Shown: positions 19,508 to 27,590, counted from the stretch's first letter. The stretch is DNA of 64,000 bases from Paenibacillus montanisoli (GCF_003268025.1 NZ_QLUW01000001.1:1550001-1614000); one strand, 5' to 3'. Translations and numbers: made by a program. Notes: generated from the letters alone by a model not told the origin.

Positions 19508-20554
19508 GTGGAAGCACATTCTTCCCCGCATGCGCAGCCTGCTGCGATTCACGTTCAATCGCGGCCAGTCGCGGCCATGCTCATTCTTATCGGCGGTATC
19601 ATTGCAATCGTTGTCAGCGCCGCCATATCGATCTGCGTCGGCGCCGCAGATATTTCGATTTCGACCGTTTGGGATGCGCTGTTTCATTTTAATGCCGATA
19701 TGACTTCGCATCAGATCATTCGAGAGCTTCGGATCCCGCGCGTGCTCGCCGGCGCTCTGACGGGCGCGGCCTTTGCCGCATCAGGCGCCATTATGCAAGG
19801 GATGACGAGAAATCCGCTTGCGGATTCAGGCCTGCTAGGCATCAATGCAGGCGCAGGTGTCATGCTGGCTGTTTCCTTCGCCTTCTTTCCGGGCATGTCG
19901 TTCGTGTCGCTCATGCTTTTCTCGTTTGTCGGGGCGGCCGCGGCAGCCATCCTTGTATTCGGAACGGGAGCATTCGTCAAGGGCGGCCTGACGCCGGTGC
20001 GTCTTGTGCTGGCAGGCGCGGCGGTCACCGCGCTGCTCCTTGCGATCAGCGACGCGATCGCCATTCACTATCAGGTCGGGCGCGACCTTGCTTTCTGGAT
20101 GGCCGGGGGCATGCAGGGCGTGGAATGGGCGCAAATTCGCATCATGTCTCCGTGGGTGATCGGATGCCTGATCGGCGCCGTGCTGCTCTCGCGTTCGATT
20201 ACGCTGCTCAGTTTAGGCGAAGAAATCGCCATCGGTCTGGGTCAGCGGACGGGGCTGATCAAGACGCTAGGGATGCTGCTGGTGCTTATCCTTGCAGGCG
20301 CTTCCGTCAGCGTCGTCGGCGCCGTCGGGTTTGTCGGACTCATTATTCCGCATGTCGCGAGATATTTGGTCGGCGTCGATTACCGTTGGATCATCCCATG
20401 CTCTGCCGTGCTTGGCGCGCTTTTGATTATTGTGGCGGACATCGGCGCCCGGCTGTTCAATCCGTATTCCGAAACGCCGCTCGGCGCGTTGATCGCGCTT
20501 ATTGGCGTGCCTTTCTTCCTCTATCTGGCCATGAGAGAAAGGAGGGAGCTGTAA
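19508..20554 (+). CDS. FecCD-family iron-siderophore ABC permease
   Basis: 348 residues with about nine or ten membrane segments. Family markers are LRIPRVLAGALTGAAFAASGAIMQGMTRNPLADSGLLGIN, the conserved entry of the FecCD/BtuC fold, and the coupling segment GAVGFVGLIIPHVARYLVG near the C-terminus. It forms a heterodimeric channel with the next gene product for ferric siderophore import. The start is GTG 19508, with AAGGTGG 9 bases upstream. It lies directly downstream of the Fur box. No binding lipoprotein or ATPase gene is next to it, so these must be encoded elsewhere. Confidence 0.93.
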   Translation: MEAHSSPHAQPAAIHVQSRPVAAMLILIGGIIAIVVSAAISICVGAADISISTVWDALFHFNADMTSHQIIRELRIPRVLAGALTGAAFAASGAIMQGMTRNPLADSGLLGINAGAGVMLAVSFAFFPGMSFVSLMLFSFVGAAAAAILVFGTGAFVKGGLTPVRLVLAGAAVTALLLAISDAIAIHYQVGRDLAFWMAGGMQGVEWAQIRIMSPWVIGCLIGAVLLSRSITLLSLGEEIAIGLGQRTGLIKTLGMLLVLILAGASVSVVGAVGFVGLIIPHVARYLVGVDYRWIIPCSAVLGALLIIVADIGARLFNPYSETPLGALIALIGVPFFLYLAMRERREL

Positions 20555-21571
20555 ATGGTTAACCACCATTTGGCAACGCCTGCCGAATTGGCGCGCAAAC
20601 GGCGGGCGTTCCGTATTCTGGCGTTGATGGGCGGGCTGGTCGTGGCCGTCTTCATCATCAGCATGAATACCGGCACGCTGCGCCTGTCGCCGTCAGAGAT
20701 GCTTCAAACGCTGCTCGGATCAGGTACGGATCAGCAAGAGCTGATTCTCTATCAATTCCGGCTCCCGCGCATAGTGATGTCGGTGCTGATCGGTGCGGGC
20801 TTCGCGGTTTCCGGTTGCATTTTGCAAGGCGTCACGCGAAACGCTCTTGCCGATCCCGGCATTCTCGGCATTAACGCCGGCGCGGGATTGATCGTTATCT
20901 TGTACATATCCGTGATGCCGCTCGATAACTCGATCTTCTTGCTGCCGTTCCTGTCGCTGCTCGGAGCGGGCGCGACGGCGGCTCTCATCTACAGCCTCTC
21001 TTACAGGCGCCATCACGGCATTTCGACGATCCGGCTGCTGCTGGTCGGCATCGCCGTTTCAGCCGGCATTGCCGCGGCGATGATCGTGCTTACGCTGAAG
21101 CTGAACCCGGATCAGTTCAAATTCGTTCAGGTTTGGATGGCGGGGAGCCTGCTGGGCACGGATTGGCGCTTCGTCACCGCGCTGCTGCCGTGGATCATCG
21201 TGCTGCTGCCGTTCGTCTTCTATAAATCCCGCGTCCTCGATGTCTTGAATCTGGGCGATCAAACGGCGGCTGGCCTCGGCGCTGCGCTTAACCGCGAACG
21301 GCTGTATCTATACGCGGCGGCGATCGGGCTGGCCGGTTCCTGCGTCGCGGTCGGCGGCGGCATCGCGTTCGTCGGCTTGATCGGGCCTCATCTGGCACGC
21401 AGGCTCGTCGGACCGAACCATGCTTACTTGCTGCCGGCATCGGCGATGACGGGTGCGCTTTTGCTTATCGTATCGGATTCATTGGCTAGAATGTACGAGG
21501 TGCCAACGGGAATCATCGTCGCCATTCTCGGCGCGCCTTACTTTCTCTACTTGCTGACAAGGGCCAGGTAA
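20555..21571 (+). CDS. FecCD-family iron-siderophore ABC permease
   Basis: 338 residues, paralog of the preceding permease and probably its heterodimer partner. It carries the same markers: FRLPRIVMSVLIGAGFAVSGCILQGVTRNALADPGILGIN and GGGIAFVGLIGPHLARRLVG. The ATG at 20555 immediately follows the stop of the upstream gene, with GGAGG 9 bases before it, so translation is coupled. Expected to be induced by iron starvation through the upstream Fur box. Confidence 0.93.
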   Translation: MVNHHLATPAELARKRRAFRILALMGGLVVAVFIISMNTGTLRLSPSEMLQTLLGSGTDQQELILYQFRLPRIVMSVLIGAGFAVSGCILQGVTRNALADPGILGINAGAGLIVILYISVMPLDNSIFLLPFLSLLGAGATAALIYSLSYRRHHGISTIRLLLVGIAVSAGIAAAMIVLTLKLNPDQFKFVQVWMAGSLLGTDWRFVTALLPWIIVLLPFVFYKSRVLDVLNLGDQTAAGLGAALNRERLYLYAAAIGLAGSCVAVGGGIAFVGLIGPHLARRLVGPNHAYLLPASAMTGALLLIVSDSLARMYEVPTGIIVAILGAPYFLYLLTRAR

Positions 21572-21601
21572 CGCCAAAAAAGTGAAAAGGAGGAACGTCC
21601 T

Positions 21602-23323
21602 ATGCTGCTTAGACGCTTTATCGCGTACTACAAACCGTATAAGAAGCTGTTTTACCTCGACTTCTTCAGTGCGATCGTCGCGGGCTTTCTCGAGCTTGGC
21701 TTTCCGATTGCGGTCAATCAGTTCGTGGATCAGCTGCTTCCGGGCAAGGATTGGAGTCTGATTGCCTGGGCCTGCCTGGGTCTGTTGGCGATTTACGCCT
21801 TGAACGCGCTGCTCAACTATATCGTCACTTACTGGGGTCATATGCTCGGGATCAACATCGAAACCGACATGCGGCGGAAGCTGTTCGATCATATTCAGAA
21901 GCTCTCATTCCGTTTCTTCGACAATAACAAGACCGGTCATCTCATGTCGCGCCTGACCAATGATCTGATGGAAATCGGCGAGATGGCGCATCACGGGCCC
22001 GAGGATCTGTTCATCGCGGTCATGACGCTGATCGGCGCGTTTTCGCTCATGCTGTACATCAACTGGAAGCTGGCGCTCCTAACCTTTATCGTGGTGCCGC
22101 TCATGATCTGGCTGGCCATCCTCTTCAGCAAGAAGATGACCCGGGCTTTTCATCAGCTGTTCACAGATATAGCGGAGTTCAATGCGCGCGTGGAAGATAA
22201 CGTAGGCGGCATGCGCGTCGTGCAATCGTTCGCGAACGAAGAGTTCGAGAAGAAGCTGTTTCAGGAGAACAACCTGAAGTTCCGGCTGACCAAGCTGATA
22301 TCCTACAAAATCATGGCGGCCAACATTTCCATCAGCTACGTGCTGAAGCGGTTCGTTACGCTGTTCGTCATGGTTTGCGGCACTTGGTTCGTCATTCAGC
22401 AGGAGCTGTCGATCGGCGAGTTTGTCGGGTTTCTGCTGCTGGCAAACGTGTTTATCGGCCCGATTGAGAAAATCAATACGGTCATCGAGAGCTACCCGAA
22501 AGGGTTCGCCGGCTTCCGCCGCTACGTGGAGCTGCTTGAAACCGAGCCCGACGTTGCGGATCGCCCGAACGCGGCGGCTGTCCAGAACCTGCGGGGCGAA
22601 ATCGTATTCAAGGATGTCAGCTTCGGCTATGAAAATGAATCCAACGTGCTGGAGCATATCCATCTGACGATACACGAGGGCGAGACGGTTGCATTCGTCG
22701 GCCCTTCCGGCGCAGGGAAAACGACGCTTTGCAGCCTGCTTCCGAGGTTTTACGATGTAGATGGGGGAAGCATCACCATCGACGGCCGCGATATCCGGGA
22801 CATAAAGCTCTCTTCGCTGCGTAAAGGCATCGGCATCGTCCAGCAGGATGTGTTCCTGTTTTCCGGCACGATTCGCGATAATATCAAATACGGAAAAATG
22901 GATGCGACGGACGCGGAGCTCATGCAGGCGGCGAAGAGGGCGCAGCTGGAAGCGTTTATCCTGTCGCTGCCGGATGGTCTCGATACCGTCGTAGGCGAGC
23001 GGGGCGTCAAGCTCTCCGGAGGTCAGAAGCAGCGCGTCGCGATCGCTCGGATGTTCCTCAAGAACCCGCCAATCCTCATTCTCGACGAAGCTACCTCCGC
23101 ACTGGATACGGAGACGGAATCCGCCATTCAGCAATCGCTTGCTCAGCTGTCGCAGGGACGCACGACGCTTGTCATTGCGCACCGTCTCGCGACGATCAAG
23201 AATGCCGACCGGATTGTCGTCGTTACCGAGGAAGGCGTATCCGAGCAAGGCAAGCACGAGGAGCTCCTTGAGGCTGGCGGCCACTACAGCCGGCTGCATT
23301 ATGCGCAATTCCAAACGACTTAA
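21602..23323 (+). CDS. ABC exporter, fused permease/ATPase
   Basis: 573 residues. The N-terminal half has six predicted membrane segments with the coupling region [23 protein letters not shown]; the ATPase half has Walker A GPSGAGKTTL, signature LSGGQKQR, Walker B ILDEATSALD and H-loop IAHRLAT. It acts as a homodimer or with another half transporter. AAGGAGG lies 8 bases before the ATG. It starts 30 bases after the siderophore permease gene with no terminator between them, so it may belong to the iron-regulated transcript and could export a siderophore; that role is inference. A strong terminator follows. Confidence 0.93.
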   Translation: MLLRRFIAYYKPYKKLFYLDFFSAIVAGFLELGFPIAVNQFVDQLLPGKDWSLIAWACLGLLAIYALNALLNYIVTYWGHMLGINIETDMRRKLFDHIQKLSFRFFDNNKTGHLMSRLTNDLMEIGEMAHHGPEDLFIAVMTLIGAFSLMLYINWKLALLTFIVVPLMIWLAILFSKKMTRAFHQLFTDIAEFNARVEDNVGGMRVVQSFANEEFEKKLFQENNLKFRLTKLISYKIMAANISISYVLKRFVTLFVMVCGTWFVIQQELSIGEFVGFLLLANVFIGPIEKINTVIESYPKGFAGFRRYVELLETEPDVADRPNAAAVQNLRGEIVFKDVSFGYENESNVLEHIHLTIHEGETVAFVGPSGAGKTTLCSLLPRFYDVDGGSITIDGRDIRDIKLSSLRKGIGIVQQDVFLFSGTIRDNIKYGKMDATDAELMQAAKRAQLEAFILSLPDGLDTVVGERGVKLSGGQKQRVAIARMFLKNPPILILDEATSALDTETESAIQQSLAQLSQGRTTLVIAHRLATIKNADRIVVVTEEGVSEQGKHEELLEAGGHYSRLHYAQFQTT

Positions 23324-23341
23324 ACGGCTTAAACGGCTTAT

Positions 23342-23381
23342 ACACCTGAACGGCCTCAAACGTGCCGATCAGGTGTTTTTT
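23342..23381 (+). terminator. Terminator after the iron/exporter operon
   Basis: ACACCTGA pairs with TCAGGTGT, with an inner CGGC/GCCG, followed by TTTTTT. Just before it, around the stop codon, TTAAACGGC is tandemly repeated. Confidence 0.85.
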
Positions 23382-23409
23382 GCATCCGGCGCCGCGCCGC
23401 TGGTATAAT
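23380..23409 (+). promoter_or_regulatory. Promoter of the M29 aminopeptidase gene
   Basis: TTGCAT (23380-23385), an 18-base spacer, and extended -10 TGGTATAAT ending at 23409. Confidence 0.55.
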
Positions 23410-23461
23410 TGGAAGCTGTAATACGGATTGATCTTATCGCTTACATAAAGGAGACGATTCC

Positions 23462-24697
23462 ATGAAATCTTTCCAGCACCGTCTAGAGCAATATGCGGCG
23501 CTTGCCGTAGAGGTCGGGGTCAACGTACAGCCCGGCCAGAAGCTGTGCATCATTTCGCAAATCGCGGCTGCCGATTTCGTTCGCGAGGTTGCTAGACGCG
23601 CCTACGAGATTGGCGCAAGCTATGTCCACGTCGATTGGAGCGACGAGCTGCTCACGCGCACGAGACTGGAGAAGTCGCCGGAGGAAGGACTGTCTTATTA
23701 TCCGGAATGGCATGCGAAAGGCCGGGTCGCGCTGGCCGAAGAGGGAGCTGCCTTCCTATGGGTCGTCGCCGAAAACCCGGATTTGCTGAACGGCATCGAC
23801 GCCTCCCGCGTGGGGCTGGCAACCAAAGCGCAGCAGGCTGCTCTGCAGCCGTTCCGTAAGTTTACGCTCAGCAACGAGGTTTCGTGGTCGATCGTCGCCG
23901 TACCGACGCCGGAGTGGGCGGAGAAGGTGTTCCCGGCGCTGCCGGCATCCGATCGCGTCGATGCGCTGTGGGAGGCGATCTTCGCGGCGACGCGCGTCGA
24001 TGCGAACGATCCGGTTCAGTCGTGGCGCGAGCACGCTGACAATCTCCGCTCGAAAGCGGGCCGTCTGAACGAGCGGAATTACAAGGAGCTGCGCTACCGC
24101 AATGCCGTAGGGACCGAGGTGTCTATCGGCTTGCCGGAGGGGCATATTTGGGTGAGCGCGGGTACCCGCAACAAGCAGGGGACAACGTTTATTCCGAACA
24201 TGCCGACGGAGGAAGTATTCACTTCTCCGCTGCGTACCGCCATTAACGGCAAGGTCGTCAGCAGCAAGCCGCTGAGCTACAACGGCAATTTGATCGACCG
24301 TTTCTCGATTACCTTCAAGGAAGGCCGTATTACAGAATATACGGCCGAGGTGGGGTATGACGCGCTGAAAGGCCTGATCGAAACCGACGAAGGCTCTCAT
24401 TACTTAGGCGAAATCGCTCTCGTACCGTTCCAATCGCCGATTTCCGATACGAACCTCACGTTCTACAACACGCTGTTCGACGAGAATGCGGCCTGCCATC
24501 TCGCAATCGGCTTCGCTTTTCCGTTTTGCATCGAAGGCGGCCTCGGAATGAGCAAGGACGAATTGTCGGAGCGCGGCTTGAACCAAAGCTTAACGCATGT
24601 CGATTTCATGATTGGCACCGCCGATTTGGACATCGACGGCGTACGGCCGGACGGCTCGGTCGAACCGCTGTTCCGCGGCGGGAACTGGGCATTCTAA
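23462..24697 (+). CDS. Aminopeptidase, M29 family
   Basis: 411 residues, the usual length for the thermophilic metallo-aminopeptidases AmpS/AmpT/PepS. Conserved signatures include the N-terminal YAALAVEVGVNVQPGQKL, GTRNKQGTTFIPNMPTEEVFTSP in the catalytic domain with metal-binding Glu residues, and the C-terminal THVDFMIGTADLDIDG. It removes N-terminal residues from peptides, using two divalent metals, in the cytoplasm. AAGGAGAC precedes the ATG. Monocistronic: a terminator lies on both sides. Confidence 0.93.
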   Translation: MKSFQHRLEQYAALAVEVGVNVQPGQKLCIISQIAAADFVREVARRAYEIGASYVHVDWSDELLTRTRLEKSPEEGLSYYPEWHAKGRVALAEEGAAFLWVVAENPDLLNGIDASRVGLATKAQQAALQPFRKFTLSNEVSWSIVAVPTPEWAEKVFPALPASDRVDALWEAIFAATRVDANDPVQSWREHADNLRSKAGRLNERNYKELRYRNAVGTEVSIGLPEGHIWVSAGTRNKQGTTFIPNMPTEEVFTSPLRTAINGKVVSSKPLSYNGNLIDRFSITFKEGRITEYTAEVGYDALKGLIETDEGSHYLGEIALVPFQSPISDTNLTFYNTLFDENAACHLAIGFAFPFCIEGGLGMSKDELSERGLNQSLTHVDFMIGTADLDIDGVRPDGSVEPLFRGGNWAF

Positions 24698-24714
24698 TCC
24701 AGCGCCATAAAAGA

Positions 24715-24757
24715 GGGGCAGCCCCGTACGTCACGAATGACGATACGGGGCTGCCCC
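24715..24757. terminator. Bidirectional terminator between convergent genes
   Basis: Perfect 14-base arms GGGGCAGCCCCGTA and TACGGGGCTGCCCC; T-rich on the minus strand (TCTTTTA), only ATTTAAATT on the plus strand. Confidence 0.8.
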
Positions 24758-24771
24758 ATTTAAATTGCTAG

Positions 24772-25305
24772 CTATAACATTTTTTCGTACAGGCAAAATC
24801 CGCCCTGAGAAGTGCCTTTATAGGCGTAGCCAAGCCCGCTGTAGAAGGCGTTCAGCTTCTCGTTATCGGCGATGCAGTCAAGCCGGATGCGATCCTTGCC
24901 CGGGAACGAGATGCCTTCCTCGGCCCATTTGACGATGTCCGCGCCGAGCCTTTGTCCGGCGTAATCACGGTTGATCGCGAGGCGGTGCAGGTAAACGACC
25001 GGTTCATGGCCGTCACTCCCCCATAGGCGGTGATCCCAATCGCCCGGCACTTGCATCAGCAGGACGATGCCGGCCAGGATGTCGCCATCCTTGAACATGA
25101 AGAGCTCGCCTTTATCGATATGACCGACTACGTTATGGTGATCATCGCCGGAAAGCAGCGAGCTCCACTGTGTAGATCCTTTGCTTTTCAGCCATTTGGC
25201 CGCGCCGACCAAGAGCTCCATAACGGCAGGAGCGTCGGATGCCGTTGCTTGGGATACTCGAATGCGTGCGTTTGCGTGATTGAATTTCATCGTGTAGGAT
25301 GCCAT
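24772..25305 (-). CDS. GNAT-family N-acetyltransferase
   Basis: 177 residues. The acetyl-CoA-binding motif A is LHRLAINRDYAGQRLGADIVKWAEE, with the Q-R-L-G-A turn; motif B follows at LDCIADNEKLNAFYSGLGY. It transfers an acetyl group to an unknown amine. The frame is open 34 codons further upstream, but I choose ATG 25305 since GGAG lies 7 bases before it and the family homology begins there. Convergent with the aminopeptidase gene. Confidence 0.85.
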   Translation of the reverse strand: MASYTMKFNHANARIRVSQATASDAPAVMELLVGAAKWLKSKGSTQWSSLLSGDDHHNVVGHIDKGELFMFKDGDILAGIVLLMQVPGDWDHRLWGSDGHEPVVYLHRLAINRDYAGQRLGADIVKWAEEGISFPGKDRIRLDCIADNEKLNAFYSGLGYAYKGTSQGGFCLYEKML

Positions 25306-25361
25306 ATGAGTTCTCCATTTGCGTTTTTTGATCCTATTGTAGCATCCCTCGCGCGAGGCTA

Positions 25362-25994
25362 TCAAACGGGCGGGCGTTTCGCGTAAAAGTGCATGCTGAG
25401 CGGCCACCAGACAACGGCGAAGATCGGATATATCGCCCAGATCTGGTCAGGCGAAGAGGCCGCGTTCAGCGTGATAAACAAAGCGCTCGTTAGAAGAGAA
25501 GCGCAGAGCGCGAATTCGAACCACTTTCGGCTGCGGCTGAAATAAATGGACATCGGCCACCAAAGCGCAGCGTAGGCGGGGAAAATGACCCATGGAAAAG
25601 CGGGCGATAAAAGCAAGTTCAGCAGGCCGTACGATACGATAATGAAGAAGCTGCCGATCAGAGCCATGCGCAGCGTGCCTGCGTACCGGCCGGCGTACAT
25701 CAGGACCGGCCACCAAATAATGGCTAACGACGGATATAAGAACCACGGATGGCCGGGGCTATGCGACATGTTTTCCAAAAACAAATAGAGGATGATCAGC
25801 AAGCTGGCAACCGCCGAATACGGTTTAATTCTGCCCGCAGCGGCGAAATACATGGCAATCGGCCATTGGAACAGCGCGAAAGCAGGGTGGATCACCCAGA
25901 AATAACCGGGGGACGTCAATTGATTGACGAGCAGCAGAAAAACGAACGTCATCAGACTGCCCATAACGGCGAATGCAACGCGGGGACTTCTCAT
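25362..25994 (-). CDS. Membrane protein with four WWP repeats, unknown function
   Basis: 210 residues, almost entirely membrane. I see four copies of about 50 residues, each ending in the pattern SP..[FP]W.i[HYF]P..A..[WQ]WP...yf: SPGYFWVIHPAFALFQWP, SPGHPWFLYPSLAIIWWP, SPAFPWVIFPAYAALWWP and SPDQIWAIYPIFAVVWWP. Each repeat has about one long hydrophobic helix plus the aromatic hairpin, giving roughly eight membrane passes. The next gene upstream ends with a fifth copy. It is last in a PadR/HAAS operon 12 bases after that gene. I do not recognise a function; envelope or membrane stress is a guess from the PadR context. Confidence 0.75.
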   Translation of the reverse strand: MRSPRVAFAVMGSLMTFVFLLLVNQLTSPGYFWVIHPAFALFQWPIAMYFAAAGRIKPYSAVASLLIILYLFLENMSHSPGHPWFLYPSLAIIWWPVLMYAGRYAGTLRMALIGSFFIIVSYGLLNLLLSPAFPWVIFPAYAALWWPMSIYFSRSRKWFEFALCASLLTSALFITLNAASSPDQIWAIYPIFAVVWWPLSMHFYAKRPPV

Positions 25995-26006
25995 CTCGCC
26001 GCCTCC

Positions 26007-26417
26007 TTACTTCCAGCCGAGCCACTTGTAGAACATAACAAGAGGCCACCAAGCTACGGCAAAGGTCGGATACACGAACCAAATCGTCCCTGGCGTGTAG
26101 TACAAATTGATAAAGACGAAGAGGGCGATGATCAGGCTGCTGCCCCAAATGGAGAACCCAAGGTGAAGGCCGAACTGCTTCCGCTTGGCGGCACGATTGT
26201 CGGTTCCCTTTACGCCGAGCTCTTGTTTAATATCGGAGATGTCGCCGAATTCGACGATCGTTTTGTTGATCGCATCCTCTTCGGTTTTGCCGCGGCGCAT
26301 CAGGTCTTGCACTTTCTCCTCCAGGTTTTGCGTAATTTCCTCCTGCATGGCCTGCTTCTGCTCGCTGTCCTCGATTTCTTGAAACCATTCCTCAACGTGC
26401 GCGTGAATCTTCTTCAT
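26007..26417 (-). CDS. HAAS-domain membrane protein with one WWP repeat
   Basis: 136 residues. The N-terminal 70 residues are a helical soluble domain (EEWFQEIEDSEQKQAMQEEITQNLEEKVQDL...AINKTIVEFGDISDI), the HAAS/DUF1700-type module that usually pairs with PadR regulators. Two membrane segments follow, with the motif PGTIWFVYPTFAVAWWPLVMFY, the same WWP repeat found four times in the next gene. It starts 1 base after the PadR gene ends, so the two are translationally coupled. HAAS proteins are thought to be signalling or anti-regulator partners of PadR; that role is inferred. Confidence 0.8.
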   Translation of the reverse strand: MKKIHAHVEEWFQEIEDSEQKQAMQEEITQNLEEKVQDLMRRGKTEEDAINKTIVEFGDISDIKQELGVKGTDNRAAKRKQFGLHLGFSIWGSSLIIALFVFINLYYTPGTIWFVYPTFAVAWWPLVMFYKWLGWK

Positions 26418-26418
26418 C

Positions 26419-26745
26419 TTATAACCCCTCCATGAAAATATTGACGATCTCTTTGATTTCGTGCCATTCTTCGACCGTTTCCTTCAGATAAGCCTTCCCG
26501 AGCTTCGTAATCTTGTAATAGCGCCGCTTGCTTCCGTGCGAAATGTCGCCCATGTAAGATTCAATCAGCTCCTTGCGTTCCAGCCGTTGAAAGACGGCAT
26601 ACAGCGTTGCTTCCTTGATCTGAAAGCGATCCTGGGTCCGCAAGCTGATTTCTTTGGAAATCTCGTAGCCGTAGCGGTCATCTTCATAAATGAGCCGCAG
26701 GATGATGGCGTCGAGATGTCCGCGAATGAGATCACTTCGAATCAT
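26419..26745 (-). CDS. PadR-family transcriptional regulator
   Basis: 108 residues. The winged-helix core GHLDAIILRLIYEDDRYGYEISKEI...ATLYAVFQRLERKELIESYMGD...RRYYKITKLGKAYLKE is the complete PadR signature. It probably represses its own operon (PadR, HAAS, WWP-repeat protein). AGGAGG precedes the ATG. An inverted repeat over the promoter is a likely binding site. The inducing signal is unknown. Confidence 0.93.
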   Translation of the reverse strand: MIRSDLIRGHLDAIILRLIYEDDRYGYEISKEISLRTQDRFQIKEATLYAVFQRLERKELIESYMGDISHGSKRRYYKITKLGKAYLKETVEEWHEIKEIVNIFMEGL

Positions 26746-26829
26746 GCTTGGTCCTCCTGTACATCTAAAATGTTCCGCATCTATTTACTCTGCCACATAG
26801 TGCTCTATCTGTCATAGCTCTATCTGATG

Positions 26830-26863
26830 GAGTAAATTTAACATATATTACTCTGCGTGTCAA
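26830..26863 (-). promoter_or_regulatory. Promoter and candidate PadR operator
   Basis: Minus strand: TTGACA (26863-26858), a 16-base spacer and TTAAAT (26841-26836). GAGTAA-N12-TTACTC (26830-26853) spans the -10, and the direct repeat CAGATAGAGC lies in the leader near 26795-26825. Confidence 0.55.
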
Positions 26864-26880
26864 AGTAATATTTCATGCAC

Positions 26881-26904
26881 AAAAAAAGCGCCTGTACAGG
26901 CGCT
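26881..26904 (-). terminator. Terminator palindrome (copy 1 of a duplicated 18-mer)
   Basis: Perfect palindrome AGCGCCTGTACAGGCGCT (26887-26904) followed on the minus strand by seven T. The same 18-mer recurs at 27313-27330. No minus-strand gene lies directly upstream of it except the small gene at 27351-27509. Confidence 0.65.
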
Positions 26905-26920
26905 ATATGGGAAGGAGGTC

Positions 26921-27070
26921 TTGAATGTCGAGAGTCCCATCATCGTTAAAACAGGTGGGTTTGTCGCTTCTATAGGGGTAGCTGCGCATGACAGCACGAG
27001 AGAGCGATTGCATAATTTAACGGATGCTCCAGTGCTTATTTGCGCAAAAATAACCCTTCCTAACTTCTAA
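26921..27070 (+). pseudogene. Unrecognised open-frame fragment
   Basis: A frame open for 49 codons (NVESPIIVKTGGFVASIG.. to ..APVLICAKITLPNF) with coding-like composition. The TTG at 26921 is too close to the AAGGAGG before it to be a good start, and the stop falls in the adjacent repeat element. It looks more like a gene remnant than a functional gene. I do not recognise the family. Confidence 0.25.
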
Positions 27071-27169
27071 CGGTTGCCAGTGGGGCTATCCCCAAATAGC
27101 GTTGCTTAGAACCGTTAGAATTTTAAAAGGGCCATTTTAAGGCTAAATAGCGTGCGTGGCAATCGTTAG
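27065..27169. repeat. Intergenic repeat element built from AAATAGCG..CGTTAG units
   Basis: Two imperfect direct 26-base copies (27093-27118 and 27144-27169) share AAATAGCG at one end and CGTTAG at the other; an inverted copy of the end (CTAACGGTTGCCA, 27067-27079) matches TGGCAATCGTTAG (27157-27169) at 12 of 13 positions. TTCTAACGGTT (27065-27075) and AACCGTTAGAA (27110-27120) form a perfect 11-base stem. No gene overlaps. It looks like a dispersed repeat of the REP or MITE-relic kind; copy number cannot be judged from one window. Confidence 0.6.
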
Positions 27170-27310
27170 CGTATGCGCGGCAGCATGAGGCAATTACGAT
27201 TCTCGATGTCATTCGAGATTTAGATGATTCCTCGATAGAAATCGACAAGCAGCCTGGGCTAAGTCAACCATCCGGACTCGCGACTGATCCTTGTTACTTA
27301 TCCCACAGTC

Positions 27311-27332
27311 TGAGCGCCTGTACAGGCGCTCA
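27311..27332. repeat. 22-base perfect palindrome (copy 2 of the duplicated terminator arm)
   Basis: TGAGCGCCTG-TACAGGCGCTCA is self-complementary over 22 bases and contains the same 18-mer as 26887-26904. It lies just beyond the stop of the small minus-strand gene but has no T-run, unlike copy 1, 408 bases further along. Confidence 0.7.
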
Positions 27333-27350
27333 CTGGGTACCCTGATCCGT

Positions 27351-27509
27351 TTAATTGACCGGCCGCGGACCTTTTTGTGTATTCTTGCTGCGGTTAACCG
27401 CATTCTGTCCGCCTTGATTGGCGTTAAAGCCTGCATCTTTGACGATCTGACCGCCGCTTTGCGCTTTCTGAATCCACGTGATTTTACGACGATCGTTATG
27501 AATCGTAAT
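27351..27509 (-). CDS. Small basic Gln/Asn/Gly-rich protein (52 aa) with apparent ATT start
   Basis: Frame encoding (M)TIHNDRRKITWIQKAQSGG... ending NRSKNTQKGPRPVN. Codon choice is good throughout. No ATG, GTG or TTG occurs in frame back to the upstream stop, but an ideal GGGAGG sits 8 bases before an ATT codon at 27509, so either AUU initiation or loss of an ATG by one base is implied. The composition (basic, rich in Gln, Asn and Gly, no Cys) resembles small acid-soluble or other small spore proteins, but I do not recognise a family. Two palindromes follow downstream. Confidence 0.55.
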   Translation of the reverse strand: MTIHNDRRKITWIQKAQSGGQIVKDAGFNANQGGQNAVNRSKNTQKGPRPVN

Positions 27510-27590
27510 GTTGTAAGCCTCCCATCCTATTTGTACAGGATATGAATCTATGATGGAGGTGACTAGTTAAGTGTCCTGCAGTCTGGCAAA

